64,000 nucleotides of DNA from Avichristensenella sp031550535 (lineage in GTDB: Bacteria > Bacillota > Clostridia > Christensenellales > Aristaeellaceae), in the NCBI GenBank assembly GCA_031550535.1, contig JAVBOM010000001.1, forward strand, positions 1-64,000, read 5' to 3'. The translations under genes and the position numbers were made by a program. The first letter of the stretch is position 1. Each line of letters opens with the position of its first letter. Below are positions 24,642 to 32,366 of this stretch, in pieces. A model generated the notes under the pieces. That model worked only from the letters and a program-made list of their open reading frames with translations. It ran no database searches and was not told the origin of the DNA.

Positions 24642-26132
24642 ATGAAGCTGAGCCTTGAGGGAATTTCGAGCCGCGCGCAATGGGACGCGGCGGGTATTGC
24701 GCTGCCGAGGTTTGACATTGCCGCCATGCGGGACGAAACCCTGAAAGCGCCCGCGTGGGTGCACATCGGCGCGGGGAATATCTTCCGCGCGTTCCCGTGC
24801 GCCGCGCTGCAGCGGTTGCTGGACGAGGGCGACTACGACCGCGGCGTGATCGCGTGCGAGGCGTACGATCCGGACATCATCGACAAGGCGTACGCGCCGT
24901 ATGACAACCTGAGCCTGCTGGCGGTGCTCCGCGCGGACGGCCGGATCGACAAGCGCGTGATCGCCAGCGTTTCCGAGGCCGTCAAGGTGGACGGCCCGGG
25001 CGTTGCGCGGCTGGCGGAAATCTTCGGCAACCCTTCGCTACAGATGGTGAGCCTGACGGTGACGGAAAAGGCGTATAAGCCGGACAACCGGATGATGGGC
25101 CTGCTGTGCAGCCTGCTGCTGGCGCGGTATGAGGCGTGCGCCGCGCCGCTGGCGATGGTCAGCATGGACAACTGCAGCCACAACGGCGAGAAGTTGCGCG
25201 AAGCGATGCTGCCTGCCGCCGAGCAGTTGATGCGGAAGGAAAACGTGTCAAACGATTTTCTGAACTATTTCAAAGACAAGATCGCGTTCCCGATCACGAT
25301 GATCGACAAGATCACGCCGCACCCGGACGCGGAGGTCGCGGGCATGCTGCGCGGTATCGGGTTTGAGGACACGGACATTTACCGCACCGACAAGGGCAGC
25401 GTGACCGCCGCGTTTGTCAATGCCGAGCAGGCCGAATACCTCGTCATTGAGGACGATTTCCCGAACGGGCGGCCGCCGCTGGACAAGGCGGGCATCGTCT
25501 TTACCGACCGGGAAACTGTAGACAAGGTGGAAAAGATGAAGGTCGGCACGTGCCTGAATCCGCTGCACACGGCGCTGGCCGTGCTCGGGTGCCTGCTGGG
25601 ATACAAGAAGATCAGCAGCGAGATGAGCGACCCGGACCTGCGCCGGTTCGTGGAAAAGCTGGGCTATGGCGAGAGCCTGCCCGTGGTGGAGGACCCGGGC
25701 GTCATCTCTCCCAAGGCGTTTCTGGACGAGGTGCTGACGCGCCGCGTCAACAACCCGTTCCTGCCCGACACCCCGCAGCGCATCGCGGCCGATACGTCGC
25801 AAAAGCTGCCCGTGCGGTTCTCCTGGACCATCCAGGCGACGAAGGACAAATCGAAGCTCGTGTGCGTGCCGTTTGTGTTCGCCGCGTGGCTGCGGTATGT
25901 CACCGGCGTGGACGACGAGGGCAACACCTTTGAGCCGAGCGCCGACCCGCGCCTGAACGAGGTGCGCGCCCGCATGGCGGCCGGGCTGACGGACGAACTG
26001 CTGTCCGACGCGACGCTCTTCGGCGCGGATCTGGTGGAGACGGGGCTTTCCGGCAAGGTGAAGGAAATGTTCAGCGAGATGATGGAGGGGCAGGGCGCTG
26101 TGCGGCGCGCGCTGCAGCGGGTAGTAGAGTGA
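24642..26132 (+). CDS. Mannitol dehydrogenase-family polyol/uronate oxidoreductase
   Basis: 496 residues, long-chain NAD-dependent family (MtlD, UxuB, UxaB relatives). The Rossmann start is AWVHIGAGNIFRAFPCAALQRL; SLTVTEKAYKP and SMDNCSHNGEKL are conserved. The catalytic helix is KVGTCLNPLHTALAVLGCLLGY, with the Lys/Asn/His set of the family. AAGGAGG precedes the ATG. It probably interconverts a ketose or keto-acid and its polyol, feeding the kinase and aldolase of the same cluster. The exact sugar is not deducible. Confidence 0.88.
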   Translation: MKLSLEGISSRAQWDAAGIALPRFDIAAMRDETLKAPAWVHIGAGNIFRAFPCAALQRLLDEGDYDRGVIACEAYDPDIIDKAYAPYDNLSLLAVLRADGRIDKRVIASVSEAVKVDGPGVARLAEIFGNPSLQMVSLTVTEKAYKPDNRMMGLLCSLLLARYEACAAPLAMVSMDNCSHNGEKLREAMLPAAEQLMRKENVSNDFLNYFKDKIAFPITMIDKITPHPDAEVAGMLRGIGFEDTDIYRTDKGSVTAAFVNAEQAEYLVIEDDFPNGRPPLDKAGIVFTDRETVDKVEKMKVGTCLNPLHTALAVLGCLLGYKKISSEMSDPDLRRFVEKLGYGESLPVVEDPGVISPKAFLDEVLTRRVNNPFLPDTPQRIAADTSQKLPVRFSWTIQATKDKSKLVCVPFVFAAWLRYVTGVDDEGNTFEPSADPRLNEVRARMAAGLTDELLSDATLFGADLVETGLSGKVKEMFSEMMEGQGAVRRALQRVVE

Positions 26133-26142
26133 GCGGAGCGCA

Positions 26143-26400
26143 TGGGGGACTGCGGTCCCCCACCTGAGGCTGGGTTACGGGGTGGAGCCTGAAATCCTCT
26201 GGGATTTCCGGGCGGCCTTAGGAAAACGTACAGATTCCGCCACCAGTCCTGCGGGACTGGTGGCGGAATCTGCGGCGGCCCACCGTACACGCCGCTGGGC
26301 CGGATTGCATTTGCAGGGGCCGGAGCGCCGTCGCCCCAGTGAGGTGAATAGACGGCGCGACAATGCGGAATCGCGTTTGCGAACCCCTCCATACCTCCCT
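26143..26400 (+). repeat. Long hairpin-cassette repeat, copy L3 (best preserved)
   Basis: In sense order after the dehydrogenase stop: TGGGGGAC-TGCG-GTCCCCCA (26143-26162), GAAATCC-TCTG-GGATTTC (26191-26208), and a perfect 17-bp stem GATTCCGCCACCAGTCC-TGCG- complement (26233-26270). Then come CGCCGTCGCCCCAGTGAGG, a GCGACAATGCGGAATCGCG region and a decayed CCCCTCC end. Three loops of the long-repeat set can be compared here. Confidence 0.85.
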
Positions 26401-26459
26401 CAGACTTTTTGGCGTACTTCGTCGCCGGGACGGGGCTGCTGTCCCTTGATTTCCATCGG

Positions 26460-26600
26460 GTGAAATGGCGCGCAAACGCGCGATTTGGCTGGCACACAGG
26501 CCATAGGGGCGGCCACCAGACGTCCGCTTCCTGTTGGGCGGCGGGGAATGCCCTATCATCGCGCGCAACGCGGCGCACGCGCTTCCCCCACCTCCCACGC
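26460..26600. repeat. Fragment of GGGGCGGCC / GCGCGC intergenic repeat
   Basis: Contains CATAGGGGCGGCCACCAGACG followed by TCCGC, matching CATAGGGGCGGCCAATGGCCG followed by TCCGC near 61937. Also present are GCGCAAACGCGCGA and CGCGCGCAACGCGGCGCACG palindromes. Nothing coding was seen between 26132 and 26648. Confidence 0.5.
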
Positions 26601-26647
26601 AATCCACAAAACTGCAAACCCTCAGAAACACCAAAGGGGTGATGACC

Positions 26648-28189
26648 ATGCCCGAGTACATCCTGACCCTGGACGCCGGCACGACCGGCCTGAAATGCAC
26701 GCTGTTCGCGCCGGACGGCGAGGCGGTCCGATCGGCTGTCGCGGCGTATGGGGTGGATTTGCCCCAGCCCGGCTGGGCGCAGCAGCCCGCGACCTGGTTC
26801 GTCTCCGCGGCGATCGACGGGACAAAGCGCGTGCTGGAAGGGCTGGACGCCGCGAGCGTCGCGGTGATCGGCTTGTCCGGCACGATGAACGGCTGCATCC
26901 CGGTGGACGCGCAGGGCGAGGCGCTATACCCCAACATCATCCATTCAGACGTGCGGGCGGAGCCGCAGCTTGCCGAGATCGCCGCCGTTGTGCCGGGGGA
27001 CACGTTCTACGCGCGCACGGGCAACCGGCTGGACATGCATTACACGCTGCCCAAGATGCTCTGGCTGCGCGAGCGGCACCCGGATGTGTACGGCCGCGCG
27101 CGCTGGTTTGTCAATACCAAGGACGTCCTGTACGGCTTCCTCACAGGCCGCTGCGGCGTGACCGACTACAGCGACGCGTCGCTGACCGGCGCGCTGCGCA
27201 TTCACGAGGGCGTGTGGGACACGGACCTGCTTCGGTCGCTCGGGATCGATCCGGCTGTCATGCCGGAAATCCTGCCCTCGCACGACGTGAGTGGCCGCCT
27301 GACCGGGGAGGCCGCGCGGATTCTGGGGCTGAAGGAGGGCACGCCGGTGTCGGTCGGCGCGGGCGACGGTGTCTGCGCGTCGCACGGCGCGGGGCTGTAC
27401 ACGGCGGGCAGCGCGTACGCGAACATCGGCTCCAGTTCGTGGCTGTGCACGTTATCGGATACGCCGGTCATCGACCGGGAGATGCGCATCTTCAACTATC
27501 TGGACATGGACGGCAAGCGTTGCAACGTCTGCGGCACGGTGCAGAGCGCCGGCGCGGCGCTGGACTGGGCCGCGTCCAACCTGCTGATGTCCGGCCGGGC
27601 GCTGTCGCCCGAGCTGTTTGAGGAGATGGAGGCGCTGGCGGAGAGCGTGCCGCCGGGCGCGGAGGGGGTGTTCTTCCTGCCCACGCTGATGGGCGAGCGT
27701 ACGCCGTGCTGGGACGCGGGCGCGCGCGGCACGCTGATCGGCGCGACGCTGTATCATGGCCGGGGGCACATTGCCCGCGCGGCGTACGAAGGTGTGGCGC
27801 AGGCGCTGCACGTGTGCGACAGCGTGATGCGGGACAACGCGCTCCGGTACGATACGCTGGCGCTCGTCGGCGGCGGCACGCAAAGCGGCGTATGGCCGCA
27901 AATGCTTGCGGACATGCTGAATATACCGGCGCGCGTGCACCTGCGCCCGCGCCAGGCCACGTCGCTCGGCGCGGCGATGGCCGCCGGTGTCGGTGTCGGC
28001 ATTTTTGAGGATTATGAGGAGGCATCCCGGATGGCGGGCTTTGACGAGACATACGCGCCCGACCCGGTCCGAAGTGTGGCCTACGCGCGGCATTTTGAGG
28101 TGTACAGCGCGCTGTACGGGCAGATACGCGGAGCGTACGCGTCCATCGCGGCGTACCAGGCGGAGGGCGCGGCCCAGAAACAGGGGTGA
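26648..28189 (+). CDS. FGGY-family carbohydrate kinase
   Basis: 513 residues. N-terminal ATPase motif LTLDAGTTGLKCTLF; catalytic region SGTMNGCIPVD; second phosphate motif VSVGAGDGVCASHGAGL; C-terminal ALVGGGTQSGVWPQMLADML and PRQATSLGAAMAAGVGVG. Related to xylulokinase, gluconokinase and glycerol kinase; it phosphorylates a sugar or polyol with ATP in the cytosol. I prefer the ATG at 26648 (AAAGGGG 8 nt upstream) to that at 26642. With the aldolase and dehydrogenase it forms a kinase-aldolase catabolic route. Confidence 0.9.
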   Translation: MPEYILTLDAGTTGLKCTLFAPDGEAVRSAVAAYGVDLPQPGWAQQPATWFVSAAIDGTKRVLEGLDAASVAVIGLSGTMNGCIPVDAQGEALYPNIIHSDVRAEPQLAEIAAVVPGDTFYARTGNRLDMHYTLPKMLWLRERHPDVYGRARWFVNTKDVLYGFLTGRCGVTDYSDASLTGALRIHEGVWDTDLLRSLGIDPAVMPEILPSHDVSGRLTGEAARILGLKEGTPVSVGAGDGVCASHGAGLYTAGSAYANIGSSSWLCTLSDTPVIDREMRIFNYLDMDGKRCNVCGTVQSAGAALDWAASNLLMSGRALSPELFEEMEALAESVPPGAEGVFFLPTLMGERTPCWDAGARGTLIGATLYHGRGHIARAAYEGVAQALHVCDSVMRDNALRYDTLALVGGGTQSGVWPQMLADMLNIPARVHLRPRQATSLGAAMAAGVGVGIFEDYEEASRMAGFDETYAPDPVRSVAYARHFEVYSALYGQIRGAYASIAAYQAEGAAQKQG

Positions 28190-28193
28190 TCGA

Positions 28194-28421
28194 TTGCGGT
28201 ATGTGTGGCTTGTGCTGCGCGGCGTGCTGCTGACAGTATTGCTGGTGGTATGCGCGGTGCTGTTTTATTTGTTGGTCATCATGGGCGATACGCCGGATGT
28301 GGATATCTCGGCCGTGCCGACCATGCCGCCGGAGCAAGTTCTGTCCGGGGCGGGGAAGGTGCCGGAAAACGGCATGTATTGGGCGATCCTGGGCGCCGAG
28401 CTGGTGTTCCCCGCTGGGTAA
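28194..28421 (+). CDS. Small single-pass membrane protein
   Basis: 75 residues from a TTG start with AGGGGTGA 6 nt upstream, beginning 4 nt after the kinase stop. One N-terminal membrane helix (LVLRGVLLTVLLVVCAVLF, about 6-30) is followed by an extracytoplasmic tail with VDISAVPTMPPEQVL and YWAILGAELVFPAG. No family is recognised. Proximity suggests co-expression with the sugar kinase, although the sequence gives no functional link. Confidence 0.6.
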   Translation: MRYVWLVLRGVLLTVLLVVCAVLFYLLVIMGDTPDVDISAVPTMPPEQVLSGAGKVPENGMYWAILGAELVFPAG

Positions 28422-28478
28422 GTCGCCGATATGTCACAATTGTTACGCGTCCTGACAAAAATGTGACCGTTCGTTCCT

Positions 28479-28507
28479 TGTATATACTGCCAAAAAATGC
28501 TATACTC
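28479..28507 (+). promoter_or_regulatory. Sigma-A-like promoter of the SH3-domain protein gene
   Basis: TTGTAT, 17-bp spacer, TATACT, 35 nt upstream of the next start codon. Confidence 0.6.
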
Positions 28508-28541
28508 CCTGTATGAAGATGACGAATAAGGGGGTATACGC

Positions 28542-29297
28542 ATGAATAAAACCGCCGGACGGAACGTGTTATTGCTGCTGTTGGTGTGCGTCTGCGCTGT
28601 GCAGGCGGTGGGCTTGGCCGAGGAGGATTTCGCGCATGGCCGGCTGACCTCCATTGCCATCGACGGAAAACCCCTGCCCGGGTTTGACGCGGAACTGGAC
28701 ATCGCCCTGTACGGCACGACGGTGCCGGATTACACAGGCGGCTTTCTGCTGACGCTTACGGCGGTGCCGGGCACGCTCGGCGCGCCGCTCATCCAGGACA
28801 AGTGCGCCGTGACGCTGAACGAGGGTGAGCCTATCGCTGCGTTCGCGCCCGCCGAGGAAGAAAAGGACGGTACACTGCTGTTTGAGGAGACATTCGACAT
28901 TACGGACGATGAGAACACGCTCGTCATCCATCTGGAAAGCGCGGACGGGGCGACCGAGTACACGCTGCTTGTGATGCGGGCGGCGCCGGAGACCGCCGGG
29001 GAAGAACAGGCAGAGCAACCGGAGACATCTGGCGGGGTGACATACCGGACCCTGCCGCCCTGGGCTACGCCGCATCCCCCGGAGTTTGACAAAAACATCG
29101 CGATGGTCGGCAACACAAAAGGCAGTGCCACCGTGTACAGCGGCCCGGGCACGGCGAACACGCCGCTTGGAACCGTGACGGACGGCGAGGAAATCAAGAT
29201 CAACCGCTGGGACGGCGCGTGGTGCGAGGTGTTCTACAACAACAACAGCAACATCGGCTGGCTGCATACGCGGTACATCGTTCTTTGGGCGGATTAA
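28542..29297 (+). CDS. Secreted protein with C-terminal bacterial SH3 domain
   Basis: 251 residues. The signal peptide (NVLLLLLVCVCAVQAVGLAE) ends near residue 27. Residues 30 to about 145 form a beta-rich domain of unknown type (LTSIAIDGKPLPGFDAELDIALYG), which resembles the cadherin-like/Ig repeats of wall proteins. After an acidic Glu/Gln linker and a PPWATPHPPEFD spacer, the last 65 residues are an SH3b domain (ATVYSGPGTANTPLGTVTDGE, WCEVFYNNNSNIGWLHTRYI) expected to bind peptidoglycan. Promoter at 28479; GGGGG ribosome site. It probably acts at the cell wall. Confidence 0.85.
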   Translation: MNKTAGRNVLLLLLVCVCAVQAVGLAEEDFAHGRLTSIAIDGKPLPGFDAELDIALYGTTVPDYTGGFLLTLTAVPGTLGAPLIQDKCAVTLNEGEPIAAFAPAEEEKDGTLLFEETFDITDDENTLVIHLESADGATEYTLLVMRAAPETAGEEQAEQPETSGGVTYRTLPPWATPHPPEFDKNIAMVGNTKGSATVYSGPGTANTPLGTVTDGEEIKINRWDGAWCEVFYNNNSNIGWLHTRYIVLWAD

Positions 29298-29335
29298 AAG
29301 GAGCAACATTGCTCTGATCAACTGAGGTGGCACGC

Positions 29336-29917
29336 GTGACAAAGAACTCGGTTCGCCAGCTTGTGTACCTGCTGCTGCCAGCGGTTCTGTTCTACGTTTG
29401 CTACAGCGTGGCCGGCATTTTGATCGCGACCCTGGTGTCGGCCGCGCTCTCCCTCGGGGTGATTGTCCGCGCGTTGACCACAGGCAAAAAGATAGCGAAC
29501 ACGCAGCTTCTCGGGCTTCTGGGGCTCGCGCTGTCGTTCGTGGCCATCCTGTTCACGGGGAATGAGAAGCTGTACTACGTCCCCGCGCTGATCCAGAACG
29601 TGTGCTTTGCCGCGTTCATCGGCGTGCTGACCGTAAAGCGCCGTAGCGTGCTGCACTATGTGACCCGGGACTTTGACCTGCCGGCCATGAAGCGCGTGCC
29701 CGAGGCGGAATGCCTCCGCGTGAACGCGGTCTGGCTGGCGTTTTTCTTGCTGAAAATCGTGGCAAAGGTGTTGGGCATCTTTTTTCTGGATTTCACGGTG
29801 CTGTATTGGCTCGTATTCGCGCTGGGCGACCCGATGACCCTGCTGGTCGCGGGCTACTCCATCTACGCCGTCAACAGGAAAATCACCCGCGCGCGGGAGG
29901 GCGCCGCGCCGGAGTGA
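29336..29917 (+). CDS. Multipass membrane protein (VC0807/DUF3159-like)
   Basis: 193 residues, about five or six hydrophobic helices: LVYLLLPAVLFYVCYSV, GILIATLVSAALSLGVIV, LGLALSFVAILFTGN and C-terminal helices with FLDFTVLYWLVFALG. The organisation resembles the VC0807 family of intracellular-septation-like or DUF3159 proteins; function unknown. The start is the GTG at 29336 with GAGGTG 6 nt before; a GTG at 29327 is an alternative adding three residues. Confidence 0.7.
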   Translation: MTKNSVRQLVYLLLPAVLFYVCYSVAGILIATLVSAALSLGVIVRALTTGKKIANTQLLGLLGLALSFVAILFTGNEKLYYVPALIQNVCFAAFIGVLTVKRRSVLHYVTRDFDLPAMKRVPEAECLRVNAVWLAFFLLKIVAKVLGIFFLDFTVLYWLVFALGDPMTLLVAGYSIYAVNRKITRAREGAAPE

Positions 29918-29983
29918 TCTTCTCCATCCATATGGTTTTCAAAAGAAACTATTGCGTTTTATGCGGTGGGCGGTTACAATGAT

Positions 29984-30240
29984 GGCGGCGCTGATTTAGA
30001 AAACGGGGGTCATGAGGGGCACCGGAGGGAAGCGCCGCCAACACCGGAGGGAAGCGCGCCCAGTGGGCGATGAAGCGACCCGAAGGTGCCCTGCGGCACA
30101 AAGTGATGGGCGCGAATGCGCACAGCGCGACAATGCCGAGGGGCGGCGGATACAGCGACCCGAAGGCGCGCCGAGGTACAGAGCGATGGCCAGAAGGGCC
30201 AGCGCGACAATACCAAGGGGCTTTCGTAAAAATCCCTACC
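29984..30240 (+). repeat. S-family repeat split by a 195-bp insertion of tandem hairpin units
   Basis: Module B (29984-30016) and the second half of module A (CTTTCGTAAAAATCCCTACC, ending 30240) are separated by 30021-30215. That insert is bordered on both sides by AGGGGC (30015-30020 and 30216-30221). It carries two related units of about 75 bp, each with CAGCGACCCGAAGG- or AAGCGACCCGAAGG-like starts, and short hairpins such as GTGCCCTGCGGCAC and GGCCAGAAGGGCC. Confidence 0.6.
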
Positions 30241-30300
30241 TCAGGCGGATGGCGACGCGACGTTGGCTGAAATGGACCCTGGCTTTTTGCTCCGCCTGCA

Positions 30301-30323
30301 CGCGCGTGTTGCGCGGTTTTTTT
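30301..30323 (+). terminator. Intrinsic terminator upstream of the TlpA-like gene
   Basis: CGCGC-GTGTT-GCGCG followed by GTTTTTTT. Confidence 0.65.
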
Positions 30324-30355
30324 ATGGGGATATGTTTCAGCGACCGCCGCATAGT

Positions 30356-30383
30356 ATGGCGCCTGATTTTGTAAATCAGCGCC
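30356..30383 (-). repeat. S-family repeat, module B only
   Basis: TGGCGCCTGATTT-TGT-AAATCAGCGCCA, a near-perfect hairpin ending about 20 nt upstream of the lipoprotein ATG, in the usual leader orientation. Confidence 0.75.
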
Positions 30384-30403
30384 ACTTCGGAAGGGAGAAA
30401 GAA

Positions 30404-31483
30404 ATGAGAAAAAGAGCGACAAGGTTTCTCGCGATCTGCGCGTTGGTGCTATCCCTCCTAACCGGCTGCGCGTTTGCGTCGCCCGAAGCGGCCCCGGCGC
30501 CGGTGGCCGCCGATGAAGCCGCGCTCCGCGTGTTCGACGATCCGTATACCGGTGTGCGCTTCACGCTGCCGGAGGTCTGGTACACCGCCGCGTATGAGAC
30601 GGAAAACCTGTTCCTGGCCAACTACGAGTTCGGCCTGGATGTCAGCTACATTTCAGCGGAAGGCCAGCGCATCCTGGACCAGCTCATGGAGAGCATCGAA
30701 GCCATGCCGGAGGACGCGACCGATTACACCCAGGAGCAGAAGGACCTCATTGAGAAGCTGAACGCGGAACAGATTCCTGTCTGCCTGATTCTGGCGGAGG
30801 ACCAGGGCGCGGACAGCGCGCTCAAACAGTACTATCAGGATCTGCGCGCGCTGTATCCCAAGGAGAAGGCGCTGGGCGAGGCGGAAGGCACCGTCTATAC
30901 GCTGCTCTATTTTGAAAGTGGCGATGTGACGGACCTCCCGGAGGAGGATATGGAGCCGTTTGCCGCGATCCTGGCCGCCGTGGGCGAGATTGAGAAAGAC
31001 CTCACCTTGACGGGCATCAAGAGCCTGGGGCGCATGGGCGGCGAAATCGCGTTTGATTCCGTGACGCTCGCGGGCGAGCCGATCGACGCGGGCGTGTTCA
31101 GCGGGTACAAGCTGACCGCCATCAACGTCTGGGCCACGTGGTGCAACCCGTGTGTCTCCGAGATGCCGGAATTGCAGAAGGTCTACGAATCGCTGCCCGA
31201 GGGCGTGAACCTCATCAGCGTCTGCACCGACGGCGCGGACGACCCGGAAACCGCTGAGTTGATCCTTGAAAAAACCGGCGTGAAGTACGAGGTCGTCATC
31301 CCGTCCAAGGAGATGGAAGAAGGCTTCCTCTCCTACATCAACGCCATCCCCACCACCATCTTTGTGGATAGCCAGGGCCGCATGGTCGGCGAGCCGATCG
31401 TCGGCGTGCCGGGGGGCGGCAGTGACGTGGCGAAGGCATACTTGTCGGCGATGGAGGAACGGCTGGGGATGCTGGGGGAATAA
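30404..31483 (+). CDS. TlpA/ResA-like thioredoxin-fold lipoprotein
   Basis: 359 residues. Lipobox LSLLTGCAF (Cys near residue 24). The N-terminal domain (about 45-215) is a beta-rich unknown region (VFDDPYTGVRFTLPEVWYTA); the C-terminal domain is a TlpA thioredoxin fold with the redox site WATWCNPC and cis-Pro region NAIPTTIFVDSQG. It is expected on the outer face of the membrane, reducing or exchanging protein thiols. The ATG follows AAGGGAG. Fusion of this N-terminal domain to TlpA is less usual than a plain 170-residue ResA. Confidence 0.88.
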   Translation: MRKRATRFLAICALVLSLLTGCAFASPEAAPAPVAADEAALRVFDDPYTGVRFTLPEVWYTAAYETENLFLANYEFGLDVSYISAEGQRILDQLMESIEAMPEDATDYTQEQKDLIEKLNAEQIPVCLILAEDQGADSALKQYYQDLRALYPKEKALGEAEGTVYTLLYFESGDVTDLPEEDMEPFAAILAAVGEIEKDLTLTGIKSLGRMGGEIAFDSVTLAGEPIDAGVFSGYKLTAINVWATWCNPCVSEMPELQKVYESLPEGVNLISVCTDGADDPETAELILEKTGVKYEVVIPSKEMEEGFLSYINAIPTTIFVDSQGRMVGEPIVGVPGGGSDVAKAYLSAMEERLGMLGE

Positions 31484-31494
31484 TCGATAAGAGA

Positions 31495-31530
31495 CAGGGG
31501 CGGGGCCAAAGGGTGCCGCCCCTGTTTTTT
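31495..31530 (+). terminator. Intrinsic terminator of the TlpA-like gene
   Basis: CAGGGGCGG...CCGCCCCTG stem followed by TTTTTT. Confidence 0.88.
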
Positions 31531-31554
31531 GATTCTCTGCAGTCACCCCTGATT

Positions 31555-32316
31555 CTATCTCGCGGTGGGATAGAATAAGTTGATGAGTTTTGATACGAAC
31601 GTGCGCTGTTCATCGGTAATACATGATGAACGCCATCGCTCCAGAAAACCTTTGCTCGAAGGATTGTCCCTGAAACTCATTTGCACAATAATGGGTACAG
31701 CAGACCATCCCTGTGTCTTGTGCTCCATTTCTTCATAAATCCAAAACGCAAGACGATTGTTGCGAAATCTACGCTCACAGTATTGATCTTCAAGCGTATC
31801 AGAATAAGCAAGTAAGAGCTTATTCGGTGTATTGGTTTTGTCTGGATCATATTGAATAAGATGATTCTGTAGGTATTTATCAAAACAGCTTTCATTACCC
31901 TTAAAAATTGATGACTTTACATCAGGAGATAGATTTTTCAAGGCGAAGAGAGAAGCAGATGCACACAGAACCTCGGCAATCCATCTATACTTTTCATCAT
32001 CAGGACTGTTGCACATGAAGAAATGGGTCATTTCATGAGCTAGTTGATATAGCATTTGGCCGTGTTTATCTGGAGTTGAGTTAAGGTAGACAATATAATC
32101 GAATTTTTGCGCTTTATTGTGTGTTTTAGAACAGCATTGCGGACATGGAAGACTTATATCAAGAACGATAGAGAGGGATTTCCCCTGGATGAATCCCGAA
32201 AAAGGGTCGTAATCAAAGATACGCAATATTTCAGAAACTAAGGCTCTAATAACTCGCTCCGTTTCCTGAGAGGCGTTATTTATCTGAGTTTGACTAACCC
32301 ATGAGTCTTTGTCCAT
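31555..32316 (-). CDS. AT-rich orphan with HExxH metalloprotease motif
   Basis: 253 residues. Motif YQLAHEMTHFFMCNSPDDEKYRW is a zinc-protease helix (HEMTH) with a downstream acidic WIAEVLCASAS that could provide the third ligand, as in gluzincins (H-E-x-x-H and E). A Cys patch CPQCCSKTH precedes it. No signal peptide is present. Base composition is strikingly lower in GC than its neighbours and codons are AT-ended, which suggests recent horizontal transfer. It is alone between two convergent/colinear blocks. ImmA/IrrE-like phage-repressor proteases are one comparison, but no XRE gene is adjacent. Substrate unknown. Confidence 0.75.
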   Translation of the reverse strand: MDKDSWVSQTQINNASQETERVIRALVSEILRIFDYDPFSGFIQGKSLSIVLDISLPCPQCCSKTHNKAQKFDYIVYLNSTPDKHGQMLYQLAHEMTHFFMCNSPDDEKYRWIAEVLCASASLFALKNLSPDVKSSIFKGNESCFDKYLQNHLIQYDPDKTNTPNKLLLAYSDTLEDQYCERRFRNNRLAFWIYEEMEHKTQGWSAVPIIVQMSFRDNPSSKGFLERWRSSCITDEQRTFVSKLINLFYPTAR

Positions 32317-32366
32317 ATAACGGCGAGCCCTCCTTTTTTGTGTGACAGTGTCCTGTCGTTCTTCCC

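Noticed and set aside
26143..26640. CRISPR array near 26 kb
   Set aside because: Palindromes are not regularly spaced by unique spacers and no cas genes are present.
22500..31000. tRNA or rRNA genes
   Set aside because: No cloverleaf with a GGTTCGAATCC-type arm or rRNA signature was seen by eye; a tRNAscan run would settle it.
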